From NCBI GenBank assembly GCA_947650365.1, contig OX393551.1, positions 92,354,697 to 92,418,696 on the forward strand: 64,000 nt of DNA, read 5' to 3'. A program made the translations under genes and the position numbers. The notes beneath the pieces were generated by a model that ran no database searches, had not been told where the DNA came from, and saw only the letters and a program-made list of their open reading frames with translations. Each line of letters opens with the position of its first letter. Positions within the stretch are counted from its first letter, which is position 1. This DNA comes from Chamaelirium japonicum (lineage: Eukaryota > Streptophyta > Magnoliopsida > Liliales > Melanthiaceae). Below, in pieces: positions 14,811 to 26,304 of this stretch.

Positions 14811-17800
14811 CGAATGAATTAGAATGGTTCGTATGATTGAATTAGAATGAATCGTGTGAATGAATTAGAATGGATCGCACGAATGAATTAGAATGGATAC
14901 ATTCGTGCGAAAGAATTAGAATGGATTGTATGAATGAATTAGAATGGATCGTACGAATGAATTAGAATGGTTCGTATGAACGAATTAGAATGTATCGTGC
15001 GAATGAATTAGAATGGATAGTATGAATGAAATAGAATGGATCGTACGAATGAATTAGAATGGATCGTACGAATGAATTAGAATGGATCGTACGAATGAAT
15101 TAGAATGTATTGCACGAATGAATTAGAATAGATTGTGCGAATGAATTAGAATGGATCGTACGAATAAATTAGAATGGATCGTACGAATGAATTAGAATGG
15201 ATCGTATGAATGAATTAGAATGGATCGTACGAATGAATTAGAATGGATACATTCGTGTGAAAGAATTATAATGGATCGTGCTAATTTATTCATACGATTC
15301 ATTCTAATTCATTTGTACGATCTATTCTAATTCATTCGCACAATCTATTCTAATTCATTCGTACGATCCGTTCTAATTCATTCGCACGATCCATTCTAAT
15401 TTATTTGCACGATCTATTCTAATTCATTCATACAATCCATTCTAATTCTTTCGCAAGAATGTATCCATTCTAATTCATTCGTACGATCCACCCAAATTCC
15501 TTCGTATGATCCATTCTAATTCATTCGCACGATCCATTCTAATTCATTCATACGATCCATTCTAATTCATTCAAACAATCCATTCTAATTCTTTCGCACG
15601 AATGTATCCATTGTAATTCATTCGTACGATCAACCCTAATTCCTTCATATGATACATTCTAATTCATTCGCACGAATGTATCCATTCTAATTCATTCGTA
15701 CGATCCATTCTAATTCATTTGTACTATCCACCGTAATTCCTTTATATGATCCATTCTAATTCATTCGCACGAATGTATCCATTCTAATTCATTCGTACGA
15801 TCCATTCTAATTCATTCGCACGAATGTATGCATTCTTACTCATTCGTACGATCCATTCTAATTCATTCGCACGAATGTATCCTCATTCGCATGATCCATT
15901 CTAATTCATTTGCACGATCCATTCTAATTCATTCATACAATCCATTCTAATTCTTTCGCACCAATGTATCCATTCTAATTCATTCGTACGATCCACGCTA
16001 ATTGCTTCGTATGATCCATTCTAATTCATTCGCACGAATGTATCCATTCTAATTCATTCGTACGATCCATTCGAATTCATTCATACGATCCGTTCAAATT
16101 CATTCATACGATCCATTCTAATTTATTCAGACGAATGTATCCATTCTAATTTATTCGTACGATCAATTCTAATTCATTCGTACAATCTATTCTAATTCAT
16201 TCGTACGATCCATTATAATTCATTCGCACGATCCATTCTAATTCATTTGCACGATCCATTCTAATTCATTTATACAATCCATTCTAATTCTTTTGCACGA
16301 ATTTGTCCATTATAATTCATTCGTACGATCCATTCTAATTCCTTCATATGATCCATTCTAATTCCTTCGTACGATCCATTCTATTTCATTCGTATGATCC
16401 ATTCTAATTCCTTCATGCGATCCATTCTAATTCATTACCATGAATGTATCCATTCTAATTCATACGTATGATCCATTCTAATTCATTCATACGATCCATT
16501 CTAATTCATTCGCACGAATGTATCCATTCTAATTCATTCGTACGATCCATTCTAATTCATTCGCATGATCTATTCTAATTTATTCGTACGATCCATTCTG
16601 ATTCATTCATACGATCCATTTTAATTCATTCGCACGAATGTATCCATTCTAATTAATTCGTGCGATCCATTCTAATTCTTTCTAATCCATTCTAATTCAT
16701 TCGTACGATCCATTCTAATTTCATACGTACGATCCATTCTAATTCATTCTAATTCATTCATACGATCCATTCTAATTCATTCGCAAGAATGTATCCATTC
16801 TAATTCATTCGTACAATCCATTCTAATTCATTCGCACGAATGTATCCATTCTAATTCCTTTGTATGATCCATTCGTACGATCCATTCTAATTCCTTCGCA
16901 CGAAAATATCCATTCTATCTCATTCGTACGTTCGATCCATTCTAATTCATTCGCACGATCCATTCTAATTCATTTATACGATCCATTCTAATTCATTCAT
17001 ACAATCCATTCTAATTCTTTCGCATAAATGTATCCACTCTAATTCATTCATACAATCCATTCTAATTCTTTCGCACGATCCATTCTAATTCCTTCGTACG
17101 ATCCATTCTAATTCATTCGTACGATCCATTCTAATTCATTCGTACGATCCATTCTAATTCATTTGCACCATCCATTCTAATTCATTCATACGATCCATTC
17201 TAATTCATTTATACAATCGATTCTAATTCTTTCGCACGAATGTATCCATTCGAATTCATTCGTACGATCCACCCTAATTCCTTCGTATGATCCATTCTAA
17301 TTCATTCGCATGAATGTATCCATTCTAATTCATTCTTACGATCTATTCGAATTCATTCATACGATCCATTCTAAATCATTCATAATATCCATTCTAATTC
17401 ATTTATACGATCCTTTCTAATTCATTCATACGATCCATTCTAATTCATTCGCACGAATGTATTCATTCGCACAATCTATTCTAATTCATTTGTACAATCC
17501 ATTCTAATTCATTAGCACGATTCATTCTAATTCATTCGTACGACCCATTCTATTTCATTCGTACGATCCATTCTTACTCATTCGTACGATCCATTCTAAT
17601 TCAATAGCACGAATGTATCCATTCTAATTCATTCGTACGATCCATTCTAATTCATTCGCCCAATCTATTCTAATTCATTCATACGATCCATTCTAATTAA
17701 TTAGTACGATCCATTCTAATTCATTCATACGATCGTATGCAGGAATGGATCGTACGATCCATTCTATTTCATTCGTACGATCCATTCAAATTCATACAAT

Positions 17801-20800
17801 CCATTCTAATTTCATTCATACGATCCATTCTAATTCATTCTTACTCATTCTAATTCATTCGAAAAATCCATTCATATGATCTAATTCATTCTTACAATGA
17901 ATTAGAAAGGATACATTCGTGCGAATGAATTAGAATGGATCGTATGAATGAATTAGATTGGAACATACGAATGAAATAGAATGGATCGTACGAATGAATT
18001 AGAATGGATCGTGCTAATGTATTAGAATGGATCTTACGAATGAATTAGAATAGATTGTGCGAATGAATACATTCGTGCGAATGAATTAGAATGGATCGTA
18101 TGAATGAATTAGAATTGATCGTATGAATGAATTAGAATGGATCGAATGAGTGAATTCGAATGGATCGTACGAATGAATTAGAATGGATACATTCGTGTGA
18201 ATGAATTAGAATGGATCATACGAAGGAATTAGGGTGGATCGTACGAATGAATTAGAATGGATCGTGCTAATGAATTAGAACGGATCGTACGAATGAATTA
18301 GAATAGATTGTGCGAATGAATTAGAATGGATCATACGAATGAATTAGAATGGATCGTATGAATGAATTAGAATGGATCCTGCGAATAAATTAGAATGGAT
18401 CGTACGAATGAATTAGAATGGATGCATTCGTGCGAATGAATTAGAATGGATCGTACGAATGAGTAAGAATTAGAATGGATTGTATGAATGAATTAGAATG
18501 GATCGTATGGATGAATTAGAATGGATCGCGCGAATAAATTAGAATGGATTCTGCTAATGAGTAAGAATGGATCATACGAATGAAATAGAATGGATCATAC
18601 GAATGAATTAGAATGGATCGTGCTAATGAATTAGAATGGATCGTACGAATGAATTAGAATAGATTGTGCGAATGAATTAGAATGGATCATGCAAATGAAT
18701 TAGAATGGATACATTCGTGCAAATGAATTAGAATGGATCGTATGAATGAATTAGAATAGATCGTATGAATGAATTCTAATGGATCGTACGAATGAATTAG
18801 AATAGATACATTCGTGCGAATGAATTAGAATAGATCATGCGAAAAAATTAGGGTGGATCGTACGAATGAATTAGAATGGATACATTCGTACGAATGAATT
18901 AGAATGGATCATATGAATTAGATTGGATACATTCGTACGATCCATTCTAATTCATTCATACGATCCATTCTAATTCCTTCCTATGATCCATTCTATTTCA
19001 TTCGTACGATCCATTCATACTCATTCGTACGATCCATTCGAATTCATTCGTACGATCCATTCTAATTCATTCGCACAATCTATTCTAATTCATTCGTACG
19101 ATCCATTTTAATTGATTAGCACAATCCATTCTAATTCATTCGTACGATCCATTCTATTTCATACATATGAACCATTTTTACTCATTTGTACGATCCATTC
19201 TAATTCATTCGCACGAATGTATCCATTCAAATTCATTCATACGATCCATTCTATTTCATTCGTACGATCTATTCTAATTCATTCATACAATCCATTCTAA
19301 TTCATTTGCACAAATGTATGCTTTCTAATTCATTCGCACGATCCATTCTAATTCATTCGTAGAATCCATTCTAATGCATTCGTACGATCCATTCTAATTC
19401 ATTCGTATGATCCACCCTAATTCCTTCGTATGATCCATTCTAATTCGTTCGCACGAATGTATCCATTCTAATTCATTCTAAGTCATACGCACGATCCATT
19501 CTAATTCATTCATACGATCCATTCTAATTCATTCACACGATCCATTCTAATTCATTCGCACGAATGTATCCATTCTAATTCATTCGTACGATCCATTCTA
19601 ATTCATTCGCACAATCTATTCTAATTCATTCATACGATCCCTTCTAATTCATTCATACGATCCATTCTAATTCATTCGCATGATCCATTCTAATTCATTC
19701 ATACGATCAATCGTGCTAATGAATTAGAATGGATCGTACGAAAGAATTAGAATTGATCGTACGAATGAATTATAAAGGATCGTATGAATGAATTAGAATG
19801 GATCGTGCGTATGAATTAGAATGGATCGTACGAATGAATTATAATGGATACATTCATGCGAATGAATTAGAATGGATCGTACGAATGAGTAAGAATGGAT
19901 CATACGAATGAAATAGAAGGGATCGTATGAATGAATTAGAATGGATCGTGCGAATGAATTAGATTGGATCGTGCGAATGAATTAGAATGGATCGTACGAA
20001 TGAATTAGAATGGATACATTCCTGCAAATTAATTAGAATGGATACATTCGTGCGAATGAATTAGAATGGATCGTGCAAATGAATTAGAATGGATCGTACG
20101 AATGAATTAGAATAGATCGTATGAATGAATTAGAATGGATCGTATAAATGAATTAGAATGGATACATTCGTGTGAAAGAATTAGAATGGATCGTGCTAAT
20201 TCATTCATACGATCCATTCTAATTCATTCATACGATCCATTCTAATTCATTCGCACAATCTATTCTAATTCATTCGTACGATCCATTCTAATTCGTTCGC
20301 ACGATCCATTCTAATTCATGGATCGTATGAATGAATTAGAATGGATCATGCGAATGAATTAGAATGGATCGTACGAATGAATTAGAATGGATGCATTCGT
20401 GCGAAAGAATTAGAATGGATCGTACGAATGAATTAGAATGGATCATAAGAATGAATTAGAGTGGATCGTACGAATGAATTAGAATGGATCGTACGAAGGA
20501 ATTAGAATGGATCGTACGAAGGAATTAGAATGGATACATTCGTGCAAAAGAATTAGAATGGATCATACGAAGGAATTAGGGTGGATCGTACGATTGAATT
20601 AGAATGGATACATTCGTGCGAAAGAATTAGAATAGATTGTATGAATGAATTAGAATGGATCGTATGAATGAATTAGAATGGATCGTGCGAATGAATTAGA
20701 ATGGATCATATAAATGAATTAGAATGGATCGTATGGATACAATTAGAATAGATACAATTAGAATGGATACAATTAGAATGGATACAATTGTGCGAATGAA

Positions 20801-23457
20801 TTAGAGTGGATCATACGAAGGAATTTGGATGGATCGTACGAATGAATTAGAATAGATACATTCGTGCGAAAGAATTAGAATGAATTAGAATGGATCGTAC
20901 GAAGGAATTAGAATGGATACATTCGTGCGAATGAATTAGAATGGATCGTATGAATGAATTAGAATGGATCGTACGAATGAATTAGAATGGATTGTACGAA
21001 AGAGTTAGAATGGATCGTGCTAATGAATTAGAATGGATCGTACAAATGAATTAGAATAGATTGTGCGAATGAATTAGAATGGATCGTACGATTGAATTAG
21101 ATTGGATCGTATGAATGAATTAGAATGGATCGTGCGAATGACTTAGAATGGATCGTACAAATGAATTAGAATGGATACATTCGTGCGTATGAATTAGAAT
21201 GGATCGTACGAATGAGTAAGAATGGATCGTACAAATGAAATAGAATGGATCGTACGAATGAATTAGATTGGATCGTGCTAATGAATTAGAATGGATCGTA
21301 GGAATGAATTAGAATAGATTGTGCGAAGGAATTAGAATGGATCGTACGAATGAATTTGAATGGATACATTCGTGCGAATGATTTAGATCGGATCTTATGA
21401 ATGAATTAGAATGGATCGTACGTATGAATTAGAATGGATACATTCATGGGAATGAATTAGAATGGATCGTACGAAGGAATTTGAATGGATCATACGAATG
21501 AAATAGAATGGATCGTACGAAGGAATTAGAATGGATCATACGAAGGAATTAGATTGGATCGTACGAAGGAATTAGAATGGATCGTACGAATGAATTAGAA
21601 TGGATCGTACGAATGAGTAAGAATGGATCGTACGAATGAAATAGAATGGATCGTACGAATGAATTAGAATGGATCATGCTAACAAATTAGAATGGATCGT
21701 GCGAATGAATTAGAATAGATTGTGCGAATGATGAATTAGAATGGATTGTGGAATGAATTAGATTGGATCATGCGAATGAATTAGAATGGATCGTACGAAT
21801 AAATTAGAATGGATACATTCGTGAGAATGAATTAGAATGGATCGTATGAATGAATTAGAATGGATCGTATGAATGAATACGAATGGATCGTACGAAGGAA
21901 TTAGAATGGATCGTACGAATGAATTAGAATGGATCGTATGAATGAATTAGAATGGATCGTGCGAATGAATTAGAACGGATCGTACGAATGAATTAGAATG
22001 GATACATTCGTGCAAATGAATTAGAATCGATCGTACGAATGAGTAAGAATGGATCGTACGAATGAAATAGAATGGATCGTACGAATGAATTAGAATGGAT
22101 CGTGCGAAAGAATTAGATTGGATCGTGTGAATGAATTAGAATGGATCATACAAATGAATTAGAATGGATACATTTGTGCGAATGAATTAGAATGGATCGT
22201 ACGAATGAATTAGAATGGATACATTCGTGCAAATGAATTAGAATGGATCGTGCGAATGAATTAGAATGGATCGTACGAATGAATTAGAATGGATCGTATG
22301 AATGAATTAGAATGGATCGTACGAATGAATAAGAATGGATCGTACAAATGAATTCCTTAGCACGAATGAATTAGAATGGATCATACGAATGGATTATGCG
22401 AAGTAATTAGAATGAATTAGAATGGATCGTACGAATGAATTAAAATGGATCGCATGAATGAATTAGATTGGATCATGCGAATAAATTAGAATGGATCGTA
22501 CGAATGAATTAGAATGGATACATTCGTGCGAATGAATTAGAATGGATCGTATGAATGAATTAGAATGGATCGTATGAATGAATTCGAATGGATCGTACGA
22601 ATGAATTAGATTGGATCGTATGAATGAGTTAGAATGGATCGTACGAAGGAATTAGAATGAATCGTACGAAGGAATTAGAATGGATCGTACGAATGTATTA
22701 GAATGGATACATTCGTGCAAAAGAATTAGAATGGATTGTATGAATGAATTAGAATGGATCGTACAAATGAATTAGAATGGATCGTGTGAATGAATTAGAA
22801 TGGATCGTACGAATGAATTAGAATAGATTGTGCGAATGAATTAGAATGGATCGTACAAATGAATTAGAATGGATACATTCGTGCGAATGAATTAGAATGG
22901 ATCGTATGAATGAATTAGAATGGATCGTACGTATGATCCATTCTTACTCATTCATACGATCCATTCTAATGCATTCGCACGATCCATTCTAATTCATTTA
23001 TACGATCCATTCTAATTCATTCGCACGATCCATTCTAATTCATTCATATGATCCATTCTAATTCATTAATACAATCCATTCTAATTCTTTCGCACGAATT
23101 TATCCATTCTAATTCATTCGTACGATCCACCCTAATTCCTTTATATGATCCATTCTAATTCTTTCGCATGAATGTATCCATTCTAATTCATTCGTACGAT
23201 ACATTCTAATTCATTTGTACGATCCATTCTATTTCATTCATATGATCCAATCTAATTCATTCATACGATTCATTCTAATTCATTCGCACGAATGTATCCA
23301 TTCTAATTCATTCATACGATCCATTCTAATTCATTCGCACGATCCAATCTAATTCATTCATACGATCCATTCTAATTCATTCATACGATCAATTCTAATT
23401 CATTCGCACGAATATATCCATTCTAATTCATTCGCACGATCTATTCTAATTCATTCA

Positions 23458-24213
23458 TGATAGAGTGCTTTTTGCGTATTGTCGTTGTATGAAAGCTATT
23501 TATCAAAAACCAATACCTGTAATTATAACTCAGAGAACTTTAACAGTAAAGGGCAAGTACAAGATCGAACCACACGTAATTAGATGCTTAGAGAAAAGAG
23601 ATCACAAAGAAAACTACTTTGAATTGAATGGTGTTTGGATTTTATTTTTTATTTTTTTATTTTGAAGATTCTTTGTTTTAAGAAGCAAAACGAAAACTAG
23701 AAACGTAAATAAAAGGATTATCAGAAGACAGATCTGCCCAGGAGAGGGGTTTGTTAGCCATGGTATTGAGTAAAGTTCCTTTGCAATGTTACTCTTTTCT
23801 GTCCACCCTTGAGAGCGGAAATTTTCCCGACTCAAGTGGAAGATATAGAGTGAAAGCCCCATTTATATAATTTTATTATATAATATTCTCACAATATTAT
23901 GAATAGAATTCTTCTTATAGTGAAGAAGTAAAACTAATTCAATTGTGAAAATTCATATAATGAAAATTAGATAAAAATAATAATGATATAAATCTTAGCC
24001 ATCTTAGTTAATGATTTAATATTTGAGTGTTAAAGTATCACCCGAATCCCAATCGAATGGAAACACGGGTGATCTTCGTTCTCACTTAAAAATTAAATTA
24101 AGAAAGAGACATAAACGTTAAGTATGATCAAGAGCAAAGTGCAAAATGAGAACTAACTATTTACCATGGCATTGACCCCTCTCCCTGGTGGGAGGGAGTT
24201 TAGCCGGCCATGG
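23458..24213. other. Non-satellite AT-rich segment left of element 1
   Basis: The satellite stops abruptly at about 23457 and AT-rich, non-repetitive DNA follows. I recognise no coding domain; short open frames at 23465-23665 (+) and 23614-23862 (-) have no recognisable motif. Near the right end are an inverted repeat ATCACCCG...CGGGTGAT (about 24034-24072) and a small hairpin CTCCCtggtGGGAG (24181-24195). Because element 1 is flanked by a clean target duplication, this segment was contiguous with 32942 onward before insertion. It probably belongs to the same old retrotransposon remnant as the protease fragment at 34981-35760. Confidence 0.6.
24209..24213. repeat. Target-site duplication CATGG, left copy
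   Basis: CATGG immediately precedes the TGTGGC end of the left LTR and recurs at 32942-32946 directly after the ACCCACA end of the right LTR. Confidence 0.93.
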
Positions 24214-24602
24214 TGTGGCGGAAAATCTTCGTGCCGACCCGAAGACTCTCGCAGCACCAGTCAATTGAAATTGAAGTTAACGTCGAAGATTGTTGTTCGA
24301 TCTGTCGATTGAAGTTGAAACCTTTTGATATGTCAATAGAAAGAGATATGCAATCAGAGAGTAGACACGAGAGGTGATCTCGGAGTTCAGCCGAAGCCTA
24401 CGTCTCCGTGCTATAGGGAGCAACCCGAATTCACTAACACTTATGTCGAAGTGATCTCGACAGGCCGAGTATCACTAGAAACACTCTGATCTCTTCGAAG
24501 GAGAGAAGAAGATCAAAGAGAGATGGTAGGTGGGAAGTTGGAAATCTCAGAGCTCTAGTTTTAGAACTGAGAGTTCGATCCTTTTACATTCGAAGGCTCT
24601 GC

Positions 24603-24610
24603 TATTTATA
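24603..24610 (-). promoter_or_regulatory. LTR TATA box (element 1, 3' LTR)
   Basis: On the minus strand the sequence reads CTATAAATAGCAGAG, a strong plant TATA box. It is conserved in all five LTRs of the window. In a 3' LTR it would drive transcription leftward out of the element. Confidence 0.8.
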
Positions 24611-24719
24611 GAATTTCTGGGGAGGATTTCTTGGGTAAATGGCGGTCTCTGCTACCGTATATGGGGATCCTCCAGGTAAAGCTGGTGGACCCCGCTACTG
24701 TCTCCTAGGGGGATTCCTC

Positions 24720-24890
24720 AGGCTCTTGGGCCCACCAGGCGGGGCCGGTGGGTCCCGCTGTTGTCTTCGGGGGCCCACCAGGCAGGGCCGGTGGGTCCCG
24801 CTGTGGTACTCGGGGGCCCACCAGGCAGGGCCGGTGGGTCCCGCTGTTGTTTTCGGGGGCCCACCAGGCAGGGCTGGTGGATCCCACTGT
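24720..24890 (-). repeat. GC-rich U3 tandem repeats with TCP-like motifs
   Basis: About four units of roughly 40-45 bp share the pattern GGGCCCACCAGGCAGGGCC followed by GGTGGGTCCCGCTG. Each unit contains GGGCCCAC and GTGGGTCC, which fit the class I TCP-factor consensus GGNCCCAC in both orientations. The repeats lie just upstream of the TATA box in element orientation, where LTR enhancers usually sit. Collagen-like open frames (GPPGRAGG) across them are translation artefacts. Confidence 0.75.
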
Positions 24891-24922
24891 TTGTAGACTT
24901 CTTGCCAAAATTTGCACCCACA

Positions 24923-24937
24923 GTTACCCCCTCCAAG
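24923..24937 (-). other. Polypurine tract of element 1
   Basis: Read on the minus strand the sequence is TTGGAGGGGGTAAC, directly abutting the 3' LTR terminus TGTGGGTGC. The same tract abuts the corresponding LTR of element 2 (42911). It is the expected plus-strand primer. Confidence 0.85.
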
Positions 24938-25034
24938 TTAGCTAGAGTTCGTTCTGGCTGGCTTGGATTTGGTGCAAAAAATAGCAACCCCCTATCGAAG
25001 AAGGCACAAAGAAGCTTGCCAAGTGTTAGCGCAA

Positions 25035-25970
25035 AAAAGATTGATCGGTCAATTTTGACCGATCGGTCAATTTTGACCGAACGGTCAAATTTGACCGATC
25101 GGTTAAATTTGACCGAACGGTCAATTTCAACCGGTCAAGGATTGAGTGATCGGTCAAAAAACATGGTTTTTTGACCGATCCAGTGGAATTTTGACCGATC
25201 GGTTGATTTTGACCGATCGGTCAATTTTGACCGATCGGTCAAATTTGACCGATCGGTTAAATTTGACCGAACGGTCAATTTCAACCGGTCAAGGATTGAG
25301 TGATCGGTCAAAAAACATGGTTTTTTGACCGATCCAGTGAAAATTTGACCGATCGGTTGATTTTGACCGATCGGTCAATTTTGACCGATTGGTCAAATTT
25401 GACCGATCGGTTAAATTTGACCGAACGGTCAATTTCAACCGGTCAAGGATTGAGTGATCGGTCAAAAAACATGGTTTTTTGACCGATCCAGTGGAAATTT
25501 GACCGATCGGTTGATTTTGACCGATCGGTCAATTTTGACCGATCGGTCAAATTTGACCGATCGGTTAAATTTGACCGAACGGTCAATTTCAACCGGTCAA
25601 GGATTGAGTGATCGGTCAAAAAACATGGTTTTTTGACCGATCCAGTAGAAAATCGACCGATCGGTTGATTTTTGGCCGAACGGTCATATTTGACCGTTCG
25701 GCTAAAATCAGCCGGTCAGGGTTTGGGTGATCGGCAAAAAACCTTTGTTTTTCGCCGGATCTAGTAGAAAATCGACCGATCGGTTGATTTTGGCCGAACG
25801 GTCATATTTGACCGTTCGGCTAAAATCAGCCGGTCAGGGTTTGGGTGATCGGTAAAAAACCTTGGTTTTTCGCCGGATCTAGTAGAAAATCGACCGATCG
25901 GTTGATTTTGGCCGAACGGTCATATTTGACCGTTCTGCTAAAATCAGCCGATCAGGGTTTGAAACTTGAA
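25035..25970. repeat. W-box palindrome array between the 3' LTR and the antisense gene
   Basis: The array is built from TTGACCGATCGGTCAA-type palindromes and near variants (GACCGAACGGTC). Three exact-length higher-order units of 154 bp can be followed from 25148, 25302 and 25456, then units of about 118 bp with GGCC/GCCG variants (25646, 25764, 25881). I count eleven TTGACC or GGTCAA cores in one 154-bp unit. TTGACC is the W-box core bound by WRKY factors. The array lies about 330-1260 bp upstream of the TATA box of the antisense gene, so it could act as its enhancer; that function is inferred. Repeated LTDRS open frames across it are not genes. Confidence 0.85.
25148..25642. repeat. Four perfect 33-nt hairpins, one per 154-bp unit
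   Basis: Each hairpin has 15-bp arms GATCGGTCAAAAAAC and GTTTTTTGACCGATC around the loop ATG, at 25148-25180, 25302-25334, 25456-25488 and 25610-25642. A diverged 33-nt version with GGC/GCC in the arms is at 25729-25761. Element 2 has the same hairpin with the pairs changed on both sides (43437-43469). Confidence 0.88.
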
Positions 25971-26216
25971 CCTGTAATCTTAAAGAAGTGGCATAGCTTG
26001 TTCTTCTCCTTTGATCTTTGACAGTCTTGAATATCGATGGAGTTTGATTTTTTCTGTTTTGAATCTTCGGTTTGCCTGAATGTAACTTTGAACCGGCGGT
26101 CCGGTTTACTCGGACCGGTGGTTTGCTTGGTCTGGTGGTTCGAGTGGACCGGTGGTCTGACGCTTCGTCTGGCCCCGACTGTTCGTCTGGTTTTTGCGCT
26201 TGCTATGGATGGATGC

Positions 26217-26304
26217 CACGTGTACCTGCAAAAACACGCGATTCGATATGGTGAAGACACGTGTCTTCTCGATTTGCGTACCTGTTTTTACCCTGGGTAT
26301 ATAA
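26217..26304 (+). promoter_or_regulatory. Promoter of the element 1 antisense gene
   Basis: Two CACGTG G-boxes lie at 26217-26222 (reading GTACACGTGGC on the minus strand, an ABRE-like site) and 26258-26263 (inside AGACACGTGTCT). They are followed by a TATA box TATATAA at 26298-26304, about 100 bp upstream of the ATG at 26406. Both G-boxes and their spacing are conserved upstream of the copy in element 3 (63743-63748 and 63784-63789). There the TATA box has become TACAAAA. Confidence 0.7.

Larger units (their letters stand above)
1..23457. repeat. 23-bp satellite array with many orientation switches
   Basis: Nearly the whole stretch is a tandem repeat of a 23-bp monomer, read on one strand as GAATTAGAATGG followed by ATCGTACGAATG with one shared base. 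A 28-bp variant carries the extra segment ACATTCGTGCGAATG. The array alternates between the two orientations in blocks of about 100 bp to 2.6 kb. Examples on the + strand are GAATTAGAATGG at 1-380, CCATTCTAATTC at 381-1200, forward again at 1203-1811, reverse at 1812-3465, forward at 3466-4500, reverse at 8119-9988, reverse at 15290-17885 and forward at 20320-22928. Monomers differ mainly in the CGTACG linker. Open frames here are by-products of stop-poor monomers. No gene or other element was seen inside. This looks like heterochromatic satellite DNA. Confidence 0.97.
24214..24922 (-). repeat. Element 1 3' LTR
   Basis: This 709-bp LTR starts TGTGGC and ends ACCCACA on the + strand. In element orientation it has, in order, a GC-rich tandem-repeat block in U3 (about 24720-24890), a TATA box, and R/U5 running to 24214. 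It matches 32233-32941 with about ten substitutions, including one near the terminus (GTGGCGG versus GTGGCAG). Confidence 0.95.

Noticed and set aside
7181-19300. Open frames of about 60 codons within the satellite (for example 7181-7366 minus and 19112-19300 plus) encoding NSFVRSILIHSY-like repeats
   Set aside because: A 23-bp monomer gives a 23-residue repeating frame with few stops. These frames have no conservation beyond the monomer and no domain.
1-23457. CRISPR-like array
   Set aside because: The units are contiguous diverged monomers with no unique spacers, they change orientation, and the context is eukaryotic.
23465-23665. 66-codon frame in the segment left of element 1
   Set aside because: It has no recognisable domain and ends in low-complexity T-rich sequence. 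It is more likely untranslated retroelement DNA.
24639-24987. Collagen-like GPPGRAGG open frames on both strands in every LTR (also 32625-33034, 42311-42933, 48231-48883, 53381-53779)
   Set aside because: They follow the GC-rich U3 tandem repeats, appear in several frames on both strands, and lie in promoter DNA.
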